Shown here piece by piece: positions 17,711-26,967 of a stretch of DNA of 64,000 bases. Both the position numbers and the translations under genes were made by a program. Source of the DNA: Demequina sp. NBRC 110053 (GTDB lineage: Bacteria > Actinomycetota > Actinomycetes > Actinomycetales > Demequinaceae); contig NZ_BBRJ01000003.1 in the NCBI RefSeq assembly GCF_002090095.1, positions 124,001-188,000 on the forward strand, in the 5' to 3' direction. The notes beneath the pieces were generated by a model that saw only the letters and a program-made list of their open reading frames with translations, was not told the origin of the DNA and searched no databases. Position 1 is the first letter of the stretch, and each line of letters begins with the position of its first letter.

Positions 17711-18694
17711 TCAGTCCAGGTCCAGCATCTCGGGGGTGATCCCGGCCTCGGTGTCGGGGATGCCCAGCTCCTCGGCGCGCTTGTCCGCGGTCGCCAGCAG
17801 ACGGCGGATGCGGCCCGCCACGGCATCCTTGGTGAGCTGCGGATCGGCGAGCTTGCCCAGCTCCTCCAGCGACGCGTCCTTGTTCTGCAGTCGCAGTCTG
17901 CCGGCCTCGACGAGGTGCTCGGGAACCTCGTCCCCGAGGATCTCGAAGGCGCGCTGGACGCGTGCTCCGGCAGCCACGGCGGCCTGCGCGCTGCGGCGCA
18001 GGTTGGCGTCGTCGAAGTTGGCGAGACGGTTCGCGGTCCCGCGCACCTCGCGGCGCGTGCGCTTGTTCTCCCACTCGAGCACCGAGTCGTGCGCGCCCAG
18101 GCGAGTCAGCAGCGCGGCGATCGCGTCGCCATCGCGGATCACGACGCGGTCGACACCGCGCACCTCGCGCGACTTCGCGCTGATGCCCAGCCGGCGCGCA
18201 GCGCCGACGAGCGCCAACGCCGCCTCCGGCCCGGGGGAGGTGACCTCGAGCGAGGAGGACCGACCGGGCTCCGTGAGCGAACCGTGCGCGAGGAACGCAC
18301 CACGCCAGGCGGCGACCGTGTCGTCGATCGACCCGGAGACGACCTGCGGCGGGAGCCCTCGCACGGGCCGGCCCCTGTGGTCGAGCAGCCCAGTCTGGCG
18401 CGCGAGGGACTCGCCCTCCTTGACGACACGGACCACGTAGCGGTTGCCCTTCTTGAGGGCGCCGCCCGACACCACGATGATCTCGCTCATCAGGCCGAAG
18501 ACCTCGTGGATGAAGGCACGCAGCCTGCGGGCGCCGGCGGCCGTGTCGAGCTCCGCCTCGATGACGATCCGGCCCGACACGATGTGCAGCCCGCCGGCGA
18601 ACCTGAGAGTGGTCGCGACCTCGGCCTTGCGCGCCGACGTCTTGTCGACGGCCACGCGAGCCAGTTCGTCCTTCACCTGCGCCGTCAGAGCCAT
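17711..18694 (-). CDS. whiA: WhiA sporulation/cell-division transcription regulator
   Basis: 327 aa. WhiA combines an N-terminal homing-endonuclease-like (LAGLIDADG) fold with a C-terminal helix-turn-helix. The protein shows [20 protein letters not shown] near the N-terminus, the [12 protein letters not shown] motif around residue 133, the [14 protein letters not shown] linker helix, and an HTH region [23 protein letters not shown] split across residues 273-295. It lies in the conserved uvrC-rapZ-yvcK-whiA string. In non-sporulating relatives it links to cell division. Confidence 0.96.
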   Translation of the reverse strand: MALTAQVKDELARVAVDKTSARKAEVATTLRFAGGLHIVSGRIVIEAELDTAAGARRLRAFIHEVFGLMSEIIVVSGGALKKGNRYVVRVVKEGESLARQTGLLDHRGRPVRGLPPQVVSGSIDDTVAAWRGAFLAHGSLTEPGRSSSLEVTSPGPEAALALVGAARRLGISAKSREVRGVDRVVIRDGDAIAALLTRLGAHDSVLEWENKRTRREVRGTANRLANFDDANLRRSAQAAVAAGARVQRAFEILGDEVPEHLVEAGRLRLQNKDASLEELGKLADPQLTKDAVAGRIRRLLATADKRAEELGIPDTEAGITPEMLDLD

Positions 18695-18699
18695 GCGCC

Positions 18700-19668
18700 T
18701 TATCCTGCCACTGACCCGGGCCCGGCGGTGACCGCGAGAGACCGCTCCGATGCGATCCGCGCGAGCGCTGCGCGCAGCGCGGCAGGGTCATGCGCCGCCG
18801 CGCCGCCGGGCGCTCGCAGCGCAGCGACCTCCAGCCGTGCCCCCCAGCCCGCGACCTCGCTCTCGAGAGCCGGTTCGTCGGCGTGCGTCGCGTCGACCAG
18901 CACGACGGCGGGCGCGAAGGCCGGGGCTGCCATGCGCAGAGCCCTGACGTCGTCAGCGCGCGACGTGCCTGCTGTCTCCTCGTCGTCGTCGCCCACATTG
19001 AGCACGAGCACGGATCGCGCCGATGCGCCCGCCAGCGCCGCGGCGACGGGCGCCACCTTGAAGTGCGTCAGGACGGACGTGTACCAGCTTCCCGGCCCGA
19101 GCACCACGAGGTCGGCCTCGTCGAGCGCGCGCAGCGTCTCGGCCGGCACGGGGGGCTCGGCCGGCCTCAGGCGAAGCTCCTCGATGGTGCCCTCGGCGGT
19201 CGCGACGGCGACCTGCCCCACGACCTCCTTCACCTGCGACTCGTGGCGCACCAGCGCGGACACCTCGAGCGGCACCGTCGACAGCGGCAGCACGCGGCCC
19301 TCGGCCTGCAGCAGCCGGCTCACCCAGTCGAGCCCGTCCACGACGTCGCCGTCGCGGTCCCACAGCGCCGCGATGAGCAGGTTGCCCACGGCGTGGCCAT
19401 CGAGCGGGCCGTCCGTTGCGAAGCGCCACTGCAGCACGTCCCGCCAGGTCCTGCCCCATTCGTTGTCGGCGCACAGAGCGCTGAGCGCCATGCGCAGGTC
19501 CCCAGGAGGGACGATGCCCATCTCCCGTCGCAGGCGTCCGGAGGAACCCCCATCATCAGCGACCGTGACGATGGCGGTGAGGTCGGTCGTGAGCCCCCGC
19601 AGCGCGATCAGGGTGGTGTAGAGGCCGTGCCCGCCGCCGAGCGCGACGATGCGCGCCGGCGCGCTCAC
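18700..19668 (-). CDS. yvcK: YvcK/CofD-like protein (gluconeogenesis factor family)
   Basis: 322 aa, GTG start overlapping the rapZ stop as GTGA. N-terminal glycine-rich [12 protein letters not shown] (about residues 8-19), [16 protein letters not shown] (about residues 36-51) and [12 protein letters not shown] are diagnostic. Firmicute and mycobacterial homologues bind UDP-sugars and affect cell-wall precursor supply; the enzymatic role is not settled. An upstream in-frame extension lies inside rapZ. Its stop is 5 bp before whiA. Confidence 0.92.
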   Translation of the reverse strand: MSAPARIVALGGGHGLYTTLIALRGLTTDLTAIVTVADDGGSSGRLRREMGIVPPGDLRMALSALCADNEWGRTWRDVLQWRFATDGPLDGHAVGNLLIAALWDRDGDVVDGLDWVSRLLQAEGRVLPLSTVPLEVSALVRHESQVKEVVGQVAVATAEGTIEELRLRPAEPPVPAETLRALDEADLVVLGPGSWYTSVLTHFKVAPVAAALAGASARSVLVLNVGDDDEETAGTSRADDVRALRMAAPAFAPAVVLVDATHADEPALESEVAGWGARLEVAALRAPGGAAAHDPAALRAALARIASERSLAVTAGPGSVAG

Positions 19669-20588
19669 GACGACCCGCGGTCGCGGTGGGTGGTACGGAC
19701 GTTGTACCCGCGCTCGCGCAGCGCGGTCCCGAGCGCCTCCGCGATCGCCACCGACCGGTGCCTGCCACCCGTGCATCCCACGCCGATCGTGACGGCGTGC
19801 TTGTCGTGCGCCCGGTAGAGTTGCAGGGCCCCGTCGATGACGTCGGCGTACCCGGCGAGGAAGCGCTGCGCTCCCTCCGAGCCCAGCACGTGCTGGCGCA
19901 CGGGCTCATCGAGGCCCGTCAGGGGGCGAAGCTCCGGCACCCAGTGCGGGTTGTCGAGGAAGCGCACGTCGGCCACGAAGTCGGCATCGGCCGGCACTCC
20001 GTTCTTGTACCCGAACGACTGCACGTTCACCTGAAGGGCGGGGTCCTCCTCGGCCGCCTCCCCCGTCATCACCTCGCGCAGCTGATGCACGTTGAGGTTC
20101 GACGTGTCGATCAGCCTGTCGGCGCGGTCGCGGGCATCCGCCACGATCGCTCGCTCCCGGGCGATGCCTTCGAGGATCGTGCCGTCCTCCTGCAGCGGGT
20201 GGGGCCGCCGAGCTTCCTCGAAGCGCTTGACGAGGGCGGCGTCGGAGGCGTCGAGGAAGATCATGCGCACGGGCACGCCCTTGTTCTCGAGGTCGTCGAT
20301 GACGGGATCGAGATCCTGGAAGAACCGGCCGCCTCTCACGTCGACCACCGCGGCCAGGTGGCGCTGCGCCTGCCCGCCGATGTGCGCGGAGACGAGGCCG
20401 CCGAGCAGGTGCGGGGGCAGGTTGTCCACCACGTACCAGCCCAGATCCGACAGCACGGCGGCCGCCTTGGTCCGGCCGGCTCCCGACATGCCTGTGAGGA
20501 CCAGCAGCTCAGGCGTCTGGGGCGCCGCGGCGAAGGCGGGTCTCGGAATGCCCGAGGGGTAGGTGACAGCGGCAGGCTCGTCGGTCAT
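19665..20588 (-). CDS. rapZ: RapZ/YvcJ nucleotide-binding protein
   Basis: 307 aa. The N-terminal P-loop LTGMSGAGRTKAA has Arg where a classical Walker A has Lys; that substitution recurs in actinobacterial members. The Walker B region is YVVDNLPP. The C-terminal domain has FGYKNGVPADADFVADVRFLDN, again split by family spacing, and TGGRHRSVAIAE (about residues 275-286), characteristic of RapZ. In enterobacteria RapZ binds small RNAs and GlmZ; in Gram-positives the role is nucleotide hydrolysis and unclear. ATGA overlap with uvrC. Confidence 0.93.
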   Translation of the reverse strand: MTDEPAAVTYPSGIPRPAFAAAPQTPELLVLTGMSGAGRTKAAAVLSDLGWYVVDNLPPHLLGGLVSAHIGGQAQRHLAAVVDVRGGRFFQDLDPVIDDLENKGVPVRMIFLDASDAALVKRFEEARRPHPLQEDGTILEGIARERAIVADARDRADRLIDTSNLNVHQLREVMTGEAAEEDPALQVNVQSFGYKNGVPADADFVADVRFLDNPHWVPELRPLTGLDEPVRQHVLGSEGAQRFLAGYADVIDGALQLYRAHDKHAVTIGVGCTGGRHRSVAIAEALGTALRERGYNVRTTHRDRGSS

Positions 20589-22468
20589 GGATCCAGCATG
20601 CCATCGTCGCCGCGCAAGGCCTGGAGGATCGTCCGTGCCGTCGATGCGCCGATGCCCGGCACGAGCATGAGCTGATCGACGGACGCGTCCTTGACCTTCG
20701 CGAGCGAGCCGAAGTGCCTCACGAGGGCCTTGGCACGCTCGGAGCCGATCCCCGGCACGTCGTCCAGGGCGGACGCCTTCATGGCCTTGCCGCGCTTGCC
20801 GCGATGCCGCGTGATCGCGAATCTGTGCGCCTCGTCTCGCACGCGCTGGAGCAGGAACAGCGCCTCCGAGCCGCGCGGCAGGATCACGGGGAAGGGATCT
20901 CCAGGGACCCACACCTCCTCCAGTCGCTTCGCGAGACCGACCACGGCGATGCCGTCCAGGCCCAGCTCGTCGAGCGCCTGCCGTGCCACCATGGCCTGCG
21001 GCAGCGCCCCGTCCACGACCACGAGCTGCGGCGGGTAGGCGAAGCGAGCCGTCTCCCGCTCCTCCGGCGGCAGCTGCGACTCCGCGAGATAGCGCCGGAA
21101 CCGTCGGGTGAGGACCTCCCGCATGGCGGCCACGTCATCCGTGCCATCGGCGATCGAGAACTGTCGGTACTCGGCCTTGCGGGGCAACGCGTCCTCGAAG
21201 ACGACCATCGACCCCACCTGGTTGGTGCCCCCGGTGTGCGAGATGTCGTAGCACTCGACGCGCAGCGGCGCCTCCGTCATGCCGATCGCCGACTGCAGCT
21301 CCTGGAGCGCCGCGGACCTGGTGGTGAGGTCGGATGCTCGTTTGAGCCGATGCTGCTCGAGCACCTGGACGGCGTTCTGGCGACCCGTCCCAGCCAGCTC
21401 GGCCTTCTTGCCTCGCGCCGGCACCTTGATCGCGACACCGGCCCCCCTGATGCCGCGCAGCCAAGTCCTGACCGCATCGGCGCCCTCCGGCGCCACGGGG
21501 ACGAGGACCTCGGCCGGAATCGCCTCTGCCTCCGCCTCGCCGTACGCCTCCTGGATCAGCTGCGCCACCATGCCGGGCTCGTCCAGCGGCTCGGGCTTGT
21601 CCACCACCCAGCCACGCTCGCCGGTGATGCGGCCGTCGCGCACATGGAAGACGTGAGCCGCAGCCTCCATCTCGTCGTCGACGAGGCTGAAGATGTCCGC
21701 ATCGGTGCCCGCCGCCAGCACGATCGCGTTGCGGTCGAGGACGTCGCGCAGCGCGTGCAGGCGATCGCGGGCACGGGCGGCCGCTTCGAAGTCCTCGCGC
21801 TCGGCGGCGTCGGCCATAGCCTGGGTCAGGTCGCGGATCATCCCCTTCGCGTCGCCCCCCAGGACCGCGCACACGCGCTCGGCCAGCGCGCGGTGGTCCT
21901 CAGGCGAGATGCGGCCGACGCACGGTGCGGAGCACTTGTCGATGTAGCCCAGCAGGCACGGCCGACCCTGCCGCTCGGCCTTGCGGAAGACGCCGGGCGC
22001 GCAGGTTCGCACGGGGAGAGCCGTGAGGAGGGTGTCGACCGTGTCGCGTATCTGCCACGCCCTCGCGTAGGGCCCGAAGTACCGCACTCCCTTGCGCCGC
22101 TCGCCCCGCATGACCTGGATGCGCGGGAACTTCTCGTTCATGGTGACGGCGAGGTACGGGTAGGACTTGTCGTCCTTGAACACCACGTTGAAGCGCGGGT
22201 CGTACTGCTTGATCCAGGTGTGCTCGAGGATGAGCGCCTCGACCTCGTTGCGCACCACCGTCCACTCGACCGAGGCCGCGGTGGTCACCATCATGCGCGT
22301 GCGCGGGTGCAGGCCGCCGACGTCCTGGAAGTAGTTCGACAGGCGCGCCCGGAGGTTCTTGGCCTTGCCGACGTACACCACCCGCCCGTGCGGGTCGCGG
22401 AAGCGGTACACGCCCGGCTCGGTGGGAATCGTGCCAGGTGCGGGCCGGTAGTCCGCGGGATCGCTCAC
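20585..22468 (-). CDS. uvrC: excinuclease ABC subunit C
   Basis: 627 aa, GTG start. Makes both incisions in nucleotide excision repair. Domains in order: GIY-YIG nuclease (GVYRFRDPHGRVVYVGKAKN, residues 19-38), a cysteine set (C-x14-C-x7-C-x3-C, about residues 155-182) that may bind a cluster or metal, UVR motif (about residues 209-244), the RNase H-like domain with CYDISHTGGTNQVGSMV and VVVDGALPQ, and tandem HhH at the C-terminus (DDVPGIGSERAKAL). The promoter may include the uvrA stop codon. Confidence 0.96.
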   Translation of the reverse strand: MSDPADYRPAPGTIPTEPGVYRFRDPHGRVVYVGKAKNLRARLSNYFQDVGGLHPRTRMMVTTAASVEWTVVRNEVEALILEHTWIKQYDPRFNVVFKDDKSYPYLAVTMNEKFPRIQVMRGERRKGVRYFGPYARAWQIRDTVDTLLTALPVRTCAPGVFRKAERQGRPCLLGYIDKCSAPCVGRISPEDHRALAERVCAVLGGDAKGMIRDLTQAMADAAEREDFEAAARARDRLHALRDVLDRNAIVLAAGTDADIFSLVDDEMEAAAHVFHVRDGRITGERGWVVDKPEPLDEPGMVAQLIQEAYGEAEAEAIPAEVLVPVAPEGADAVRTWLRGIRGAGVAIKVPARGKKAELAGTGRQNAVQVLEQHRLKRASDLTTRSAALQELQSAIGMTEAPLRVECYDISHTGGTNQVGSMVVFEDALPRKAEYRQFSIADGTDDVAAMREVLTRRFRRYLAESQLPPEERETARFAYPPQLVVVDGALPQAMVARQALDELGLDGIAVVGLAKRLEEVWVPGDPFPVILPRGSEALFLLQRVRDEAHRFAITRHRGKRGKAMKASALDDVPGIGSERAKALVRHFGSLAKVKDASVDQLMLVPGIGASTARTILQALRGDDGMLDP

Positions 22469-22474
22469 TGCGCC

Positions 22475-22480
22475 AGCCTA
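22475..22480 (-). promoter_or_regulatory. -10 box for uvrC, containing the uvrA stop codon
   Basis: Minus-strand TAGGCT ends 6 bp before the uvrC GTG. Its first three bases are the TAG stop of uvrA (22478-22480). This implies a leaderless uvrC message starting as uvrA ends. Confidence 0.5.
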
Positions 22481-25324
22481 CGCGCGCGCGGGTGCGCCCA
22501 GGATCTCCTTGAGGAACGCACCCGTGTGGCTCGCCTCGACCTCGGCCACGGCCTCCGGGCTGCCCTCGGCGACCACCACGCCACCGCCGGACCCGCCCTC
22601 GGGACCCATGTCGATCACCCAGTCCGCAGACTTGATGACGTCGAGGTTGTGCTCGATGACGATCACGGTGTTGCCCTTGTCGACCAGACCCTGCAGGACG
22701 CCCAGGAGCTTGCGGACATCCTCGAAGTGCAGCCCGGTGGTGGGCTCGTCGAGCACGTAGATGGTGCGGCCCGTCGACCGGCGCTGGAGCTCGGACGCGA
22801 GCTTCACGCGCTGAGCCTCGCCCCCTGACAGCGTGGGTGCCGGCTGGCCCAGGCGCACGTACCCGAGCCCGACGTCGACGAGGGTGCGCAGGTGGCGTGA
22901 GATGCCGGGAATGGCCTCGAAGAAGTCCGCGGCCTGCTCGATGGGCATATCGAGGACGTCAGCCACGGTCTTGCCCTTGAAGTGCACCTCGAGCGTCTCG
23001 CGGTTGTAGCGGTCGCCCTTGCATACCTCGCACGGGACGTAGACGTCGGGAAGGAAGTTCATCTCGATCTTCAGGGTGCCGTCTCCCGAGCACGACTCGC
23101 AGCGTCCGCCCTTGACGTTGAACGAGAAGCGGCCAGGGCCGTAGCCGCGCACCTTCGCCTCGGTGGTCTCGGCGAACAGCTTGCGCACCTTGTCCCAGAC
23201 GCCCGTGTACGTCGCGGGGTTCGAGCGCGGCGTGCGGCCGATAGGCCCCTGATCGACGTGGACGATCTTGTCGAGCTGATCGGTGCCGGTGATGCGCGTG
23301 TGCCTGCCGGCGACCTGGCGCGCGCCGTTGAGGGTGTTAGCGAGGGACGTGTAGAGGATCGAGTTGACCAGGGTCGACTTGCCCGAGCCCGACACACCCG
23401 TCACGGCCGTCAGCACCCCGAGCGGGAAGCTCACGTCGATGTCTTGCAGATTGTGCTCTCGAGCCCCGACCACCGTGATCTGACGGTCGGGGTCGACGGG
23501 ACGACGCTCGTCCGGCATGGGGATCGACCGGCGACCGGCGACGTAGGCCCCGGTGATCGAGCGCTCGTTCACGAGCAGCTCCTCGTAGGTGCCGGAATGC
23601 ACGACCTCGCCCCCGTGCTCGCCCGCGCCAGGGCCGATGTCCACCACCCAGTCGGCCGTGCGGATGGTGTCCTCGTCATGCTCGACCACGATCAGGGTGT
23701 TGCCGAGGTCGCGCAGGCGGGTCAGCGTGTCGATCAGGCGGCGGTTGTCCCGCTGATGCAGTCCGATGCTGGGCTCGTCGAGGACGTACAGCACGCCCAC
23801 CAGGCCGGAGCCGATCTGGGTCGCGAGGCGGATGCGCTGGGCCTCGCCGCCCGACAGGGTCCCCGCCGCACGCGACAGCGTCAGGTAGTCGAGGCCGACG
23901 TCCAGCAGGAACCCCAGGCGCGCGTCGATCTCCTTGAGGACCTGCACGGCGATCTGCCGTCCGCGCTCGTCGAGCTCGGCCGTCAGCAGGAAGTCGCGCG
24001 CGTGGGCGATCGACAGGTCGCAGACCTCCGCGATCGATCGTCCTCCGATGGTGACCGCGAGGACCTCGGGCTTGAGGCGAGCGCCGTGGCAGACCGGGCA
24101 CGGGACCTCGCGCATGTACGACTCGTACTTCTCGCGCGACCAGTCCGACTCGGTCTGCGAGTGCAGGCGCTCGATCCACGAGATCACGCCCTCGAAGCCG
24201 GTCGTGTACTGGCGCTCGCGCCCGAACCGGTTCCTGAACTTCACGTGCACCTGATAGTCCTGGCCGACCAGCACGGCCTCCTTGACGCTGTCGGGCAGGT
24301 CCTCCCACGCGGTGTCCATCGAGAAGCCGAGGTCCTGGGACAGTCCCGTGAGCATGCGCGAGAAGTACTCCGACGAGGTCGAGGTGTTCGACCAGGGCGC
24401 CACGGCGCCCTCCGCGAGGCTCAGGCTCGGGTCGGGGATCACGAGCTGCGGGTCCACCTCGAGTCGCACGCCGATGCCGGTGCACTCGGGGCATGCCCCG
24501 TACGGTGCGTTGAACGAGAAGGTGCGCGGCTCGATCTCCTCGAGGGCGAGCACGTGGTCATTGGGGCATGCGCGCTTCTCGCTGTAGCGGCGCGGCGGCA
24601 TGTCGCCGTCAACGGGGTCGATGAGGACCAGCCCGTCGGCGAGGCGGAGGGCCGTCTCGACCGAGTCGGTGAGGCGCTGGCGCACGCCGTCGCGTGCCAC
24701 CAGGCGGTCGACCACCACCTCGATGTCGTGCTTGAGCTTCTTCTCGAGCTGCGGCGGGTCCGTCAGCTGCACGGTCTCGCCGTCGACCCTGGCGCGCGCG
24801 AAGCCCTGCTGCTGCAGCTCCTCGAAGACGTCGGCGTACTCGCCCTTGCGACCGCGCACGACGGGGGCGAGAACCTGGTAGCGGGTGCCCTCCGGCAGCG
24901 CGAGAACGGAGTCGACGATCTGCTGCGGGGTCTGGGCCTGGATCCGCTCTCCGCAGACCGGGCAGTGAGGCGTGCCGACGCGCGCGTAGAGCAGGCGGAG
25001 GTAGTCGTAGACCTCGGTGATGGTGCCGACCGTCGAGCGCGGGTTGCGGTTGGTCGACTTCTGGTCGATCGACACTGCGGGCGACAGCCCCTCGATGAAG
25101 TCGACGTCGGGCTTGTCCATCTGCCCGAGGAACTGGCGCGCGTACGCCGACAGGGACTCGACGTACCGGCGCTGTCCCTCGGCGAAGATCGTGTCGAAGG
25201 CCAGCGACGACTTGCCCGATCCCGACAGGCCCGAGAACACGATGAGCGCCTCGCGGGGGAGGTCGAGATCGACGCCCTTGAGATTGTGCTCGCGGGCGCC
25301 CTGGATCAGCAGTCTGTCATTCAC
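22478..25324 (-). CDS. uvrA: excinuclease ABC subunit A
   Basis: 948 aa, GTG start. Damage-recognition ATPase of nucleotide excision repair. Two ABC modules: first Walker [15 protein letters not shown] (about residues 31-44), second [15 protein letters not shown] (about residues 640-655). Zinc knuckles [13 protein letters not shown] and CESCSGDG are visible, as are two ABC signatures ([13 protein letters not shown] and [13 protein letters not shown]). Upstream is a perfect LexA box and TAGCAT 6 bp before the start, so it is predicted to be SOS-induced and leaderless. Confidence 0.97.
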   Translation of the reverse strand: MNDRLLIQGAREHNLKGVDLDLPREALIVFSGLSGSGKSSLAFDTIFAEGQRRYVESLSAYARQFLGQMDKPDVDFIEGLSPAVSIDQKSTNRNPRSTVGTITEVYDYLRLLYARVGTPHCPVCGERIQAQTPQQIVDSVLALPEGTRYQVLAPVVRGRKGEYADVFEELQQQGFARARVDGETVQLTDPPQLEKKLKHDIEVVVDRLVARDGVRQRLTDSVETALRLADGLVLIDPVDGDMPPRRYSEKRACPNDHVLALEEIEPRTFSFNAPYGACPECTGIGVRLEVDPQLVIPDPSLSLAEGAVAPWSNTSTSSEYFSRMLTGLSQDLGFSMDTAWEDLPDSVKEAVLVGQDYQVHVKFRNRFGRERQYTTGFEGVISWIERLHSQTESDWSREKYESYMREVPCPVCHGARLKPEVLAVTIGGRSIAEVCDLSIAHARDFLLTAELDERGRQIAVQVLKEIDARLGFLLDVGLDYLTLSRAAGTLSGGEAQRIRLATQIGSGLVGVLYVLDEPSIGLHQRDNRRLIDTLTRLRDLGNTLIVVEHDEDTIRTADWVVDIGPGAGEHGGEVVHSGTYEELLVNERSITGAYVAGRRSIPMPDERRPVDPDRQITVVGAREHNLQDIDVSFPLGVLTAVTGVSGSGKSTLVNSILYTSLANTLNGARQVAGRHTRITGTDQLDKIVHVDQGPIGRTPRSNPATYTGVWDKVRKLFAETTEAKVRGYGPGRFSFNVKGGRCESCSGDGTLKIEMNFLPDVYVPCEVCKGDRYNRETLEVHFKGKTVADVLDMPIEQAADFFEAIPGISRHLRTLVDVGLGYVRLGQPAPTLSGGEAQRVKLASELQRRSTGRTIYVLDEPTTGLHFEDVRKLLGVLQGLVDKGNTVIVIEHNLDVIKSADWVIDMGPEGGSGGGVVVAEGSPEAVAEVEASHTGAFLKEILGAPARA

Positions 25325-25330
25325 AGGCCA

Positions 25331-25336
25331 ATGCTA
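25331..25336 (-). promoter_or_regulatory. -10 box of a predicted leaderless uvrA promoter
   Basis: Minus-strand TAGCAT followed by six bases (TGGCCT) and GTG. The -35 position about 17 bp further upstream falls inside the LexA box. Confidence 0.5.
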
Positions 25337-25348
25337 CGTTGAATCCCA

Positions 25349-25366
25349 TTCGAACGCATGTTCGAA
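25349..25366. promoter_or_regulatory. LexA (SOS) box upstream of uvrA
   Basis: TTCGAAC-GCAT-GTTCGAA: perfect 7-bp arms matching the Gram-positive/actinobacterial GAAC-N4-GTTC SOS consensus. It overlaps the expected -35 region of uvrA, so LexA binding should block uvrA transcription. It also lies about 60 bp upstream of the divergent YCII gene. Confidence 0.9.
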
Positions 25367-25426
25367 CCGGCGTGTCGTCGCGGCGCGGCCTCCGGCGCCG
25401 CCCGCAGCGCCTGGCAGGATGGCTCC

Positions 25427-25729
25427 ATGACGACCTACGCCATTGAATACGCGTACGACGACCGTGGCTCCGAGCGCGACGCCCATCGCCCTGCTCACCG
25501 CGCCTACCTCGCCGGCCTGGCGTCCGAGGGCTGCATGCTCGCCTACGGCCGCTACGACGACGACGCCGCGCCCGGCGCGCTGCTCGTGTGCGAGGCCGAG
25601 TCCGTGGCCGACGTCGAGTCGCTCATCGCCGGCGACCCGTTCGTGCAGGCGGGACTCGTGCCCGACCACCGCATCCGCGTGTGGCCGGCCGTGTGGGGCC
25701 CTGCGCTCGCCGGCCGGCTCTCCGACTGA
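25427..25729 (+). CDS. YCII-related domain protein
   Basis: 100 aa. The YEYAYDDRG..HRPAHRAYLAGLASEG pattern with the internal His-Arg, the AYGRYDDDAAPGALLVCEA strand pair and the VESLIAGDPFVQAGL segment match the YciI/YCII ferredoxin-like fold family, whose activity is generally unknown. ATG at 25427 is preceded by CAGGAT and six bases, close to the leaderless promoter pattern. It is divergent from uvrA and shares its control region, so DNA-damage control is possible but unproven. Confidence 0.8.
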   Translation: MTTYAIEYAYDDRGSERDAHRPAHRAYLAGLASEGCMLAYGRYDDDAAPGALLVCEAESVADVESLIAGDPFVQAGLVPDHRIRVWPAVWGPALAGRLSD

Positions 25730-25833
25730 CGCCGAGGCGGCCGCGCCGCGTGCGCAAGGCGACGTCCGCTGATGGCCGCCGAAGCGCCGTGCGATGAGCG
25801 GTGCACTGCGCGGTCGGACGCGCACGCGCCCGC

Positions 25834-26955
25834 TCAGCTCTGTTCGTCGTCGCCCGTCCTGGCCGTCGGGGTCGCCGTGCTCTCCCGCGCATCGGCTCTT
25901 CCCTGCTGGGCCTCGGCCGCGGGGGAATCGCTCCCATCGCCCTCGAGAGCCTCCCCACGCTGGTCGTCGAGCGACGCCTCGATGTCATCGGAGGAGCGGC
26001 GCGTCGCGATCAGGCTGGCGACGGTCGAGATGGCGAGGATCACGACGATCACGGTGAGCGACAGGCCGGTCGAGATCTCGGGGACGTGAACCGGCTCACC
26101 GCCGTTGATGAACGGCACGTTGTTCTCGTGGAGGGCGTGGAGCACGAGCTTGACGCCGATGAAGGCGAGGATCGCGGCGAGTCCGTAGTGGAGGTACACG
26201 AGTCGCTGGAGCAGTCCCTGCACGAGGAAGTACAGCTGGCGCAGGCCGAGGAGCGCAAAGGCGTTCGCGGTGAACACGATGAACGGGTCCTGCGTGAGAC
26301 CGAAGATCGCGGGAATCGAGTCGAGCGCGAACAGCACGTCGGTGGAGCCGATCGCCACCATCACCAGCAGCATGGGCGTGACCATGCGCCTGCCCGCCTC
26401 GCGCACCATCACCTTGCCCTCGCGGTACCCGTCCGTGACGGGATACAGGCGCCGCACGAGGCGGACCATGCGGCCCTCCTCGTACTCCTGCGACGCGTCC
26501 TCCTGGGACTCCTTGGCCAGGCCCCATGCGGTGTAGATGAGGAAGGCGCCGAACACGTAGAACAGCGCGGCGAACGCGTCGAGCGCCGCTGCGCCCGCCG
26601 CGATGAAGACGGCGCGGAGGATCAGCGCGACCGCGATCCCCACGAGCAGCACACGCGACCGGTACTTGGGTGGCACGGCGAAGCGGGTCATGATCACCAG
26701 GAACACGAACAGGTTGTCGACCGACAGCGACTTCTCCGTGATGTAGCCCGCCAGATACTCCGTCGTCGGGAAGTCCTGGTGCCAGAAGTGCAGCACTGCG
26801 CCGAAGGCCAGCGCGATCGCGATGTAGAACACCGACCACGCCACGGACTCCTTGAAGGACGGCTCGTGGGGCTTGCGGATGACCACCGCGAAGTCGAAGA
26901 CGAACAGCGCGACGATGAACGCGATGGTCGCGGTCCAGACGAGGGGATCAGTCAC
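25834..26955 (-). CDS. TerC family integral membrane protein
   Basis: 373 aa, GTG start. About eight hydrophobic segments; TerC signatures SVDNLFVFLVI (about residues 78-88) and STDVLFALDSIPAI (about residues 203-216) carry the conserved acidic residues in membrane helices. TerC relatives are linked to tellurite resistance, manganese export and metallation of exported proteins; which applies here is not clear. A hydrophilic acidic tail of about 50 residues follows the last helix. It lies between uvrB and the YCII gene. TAGGAT 6 bp before the start includes the uvrB stop. Confidence 0.92.
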   Translation of the reverse strand: MTDPLVWTATIAFIVALFVFDFAVVIRKPHEPSFKESVAWSVFYIAIALAFGAVLHFWHQDFPTTEYLAGYITEKSLSVDNLFVFLVIMTRFAVPPKYRSRVLLVGIAVALILRAVFIAAGAAALDAFAALFYVFGAFLIYTAWGLAKESQEDASQEYEEGRMVRLVRRLYPVTDGYREGKVMVREAGRRMVTPMLLVMVAIGSTDVLFALDSIPAIFGLTQDPFIVFTANAFALLGLRQLYFLVQGLLQRLVYLHYGLAAILAFIGVKLVLHALHENNVPFINGGEPVHVPEISTGLSLTVIVVILAISTVASLIATRRSSDDIEASLDDQRGEALEGDGSDSPAAEAQQGRADARESTATPTARTGDDEQS

Positions 26956-26961
26956 GCGGCA

Positions 26962-26967
26962 ATCCTA
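26962..26967 (-). promoter_or_regulatory. -10 box for terC, containing the uvrB stop codon
   Basis: Minus-strand TAGGAT, then TGCCGC, then the terC GTG. The TAG of the hexamer is the stop codon of uvrB (26965-26967). Confidence 0.5.

Noticed and set aside
22982..25342. Plus-strand open frame opposite uvrA
   Set aside because: Antisense artefact of GC-rich coding; no family residues, and it crosses the uvrA start and ends near the LexA box.
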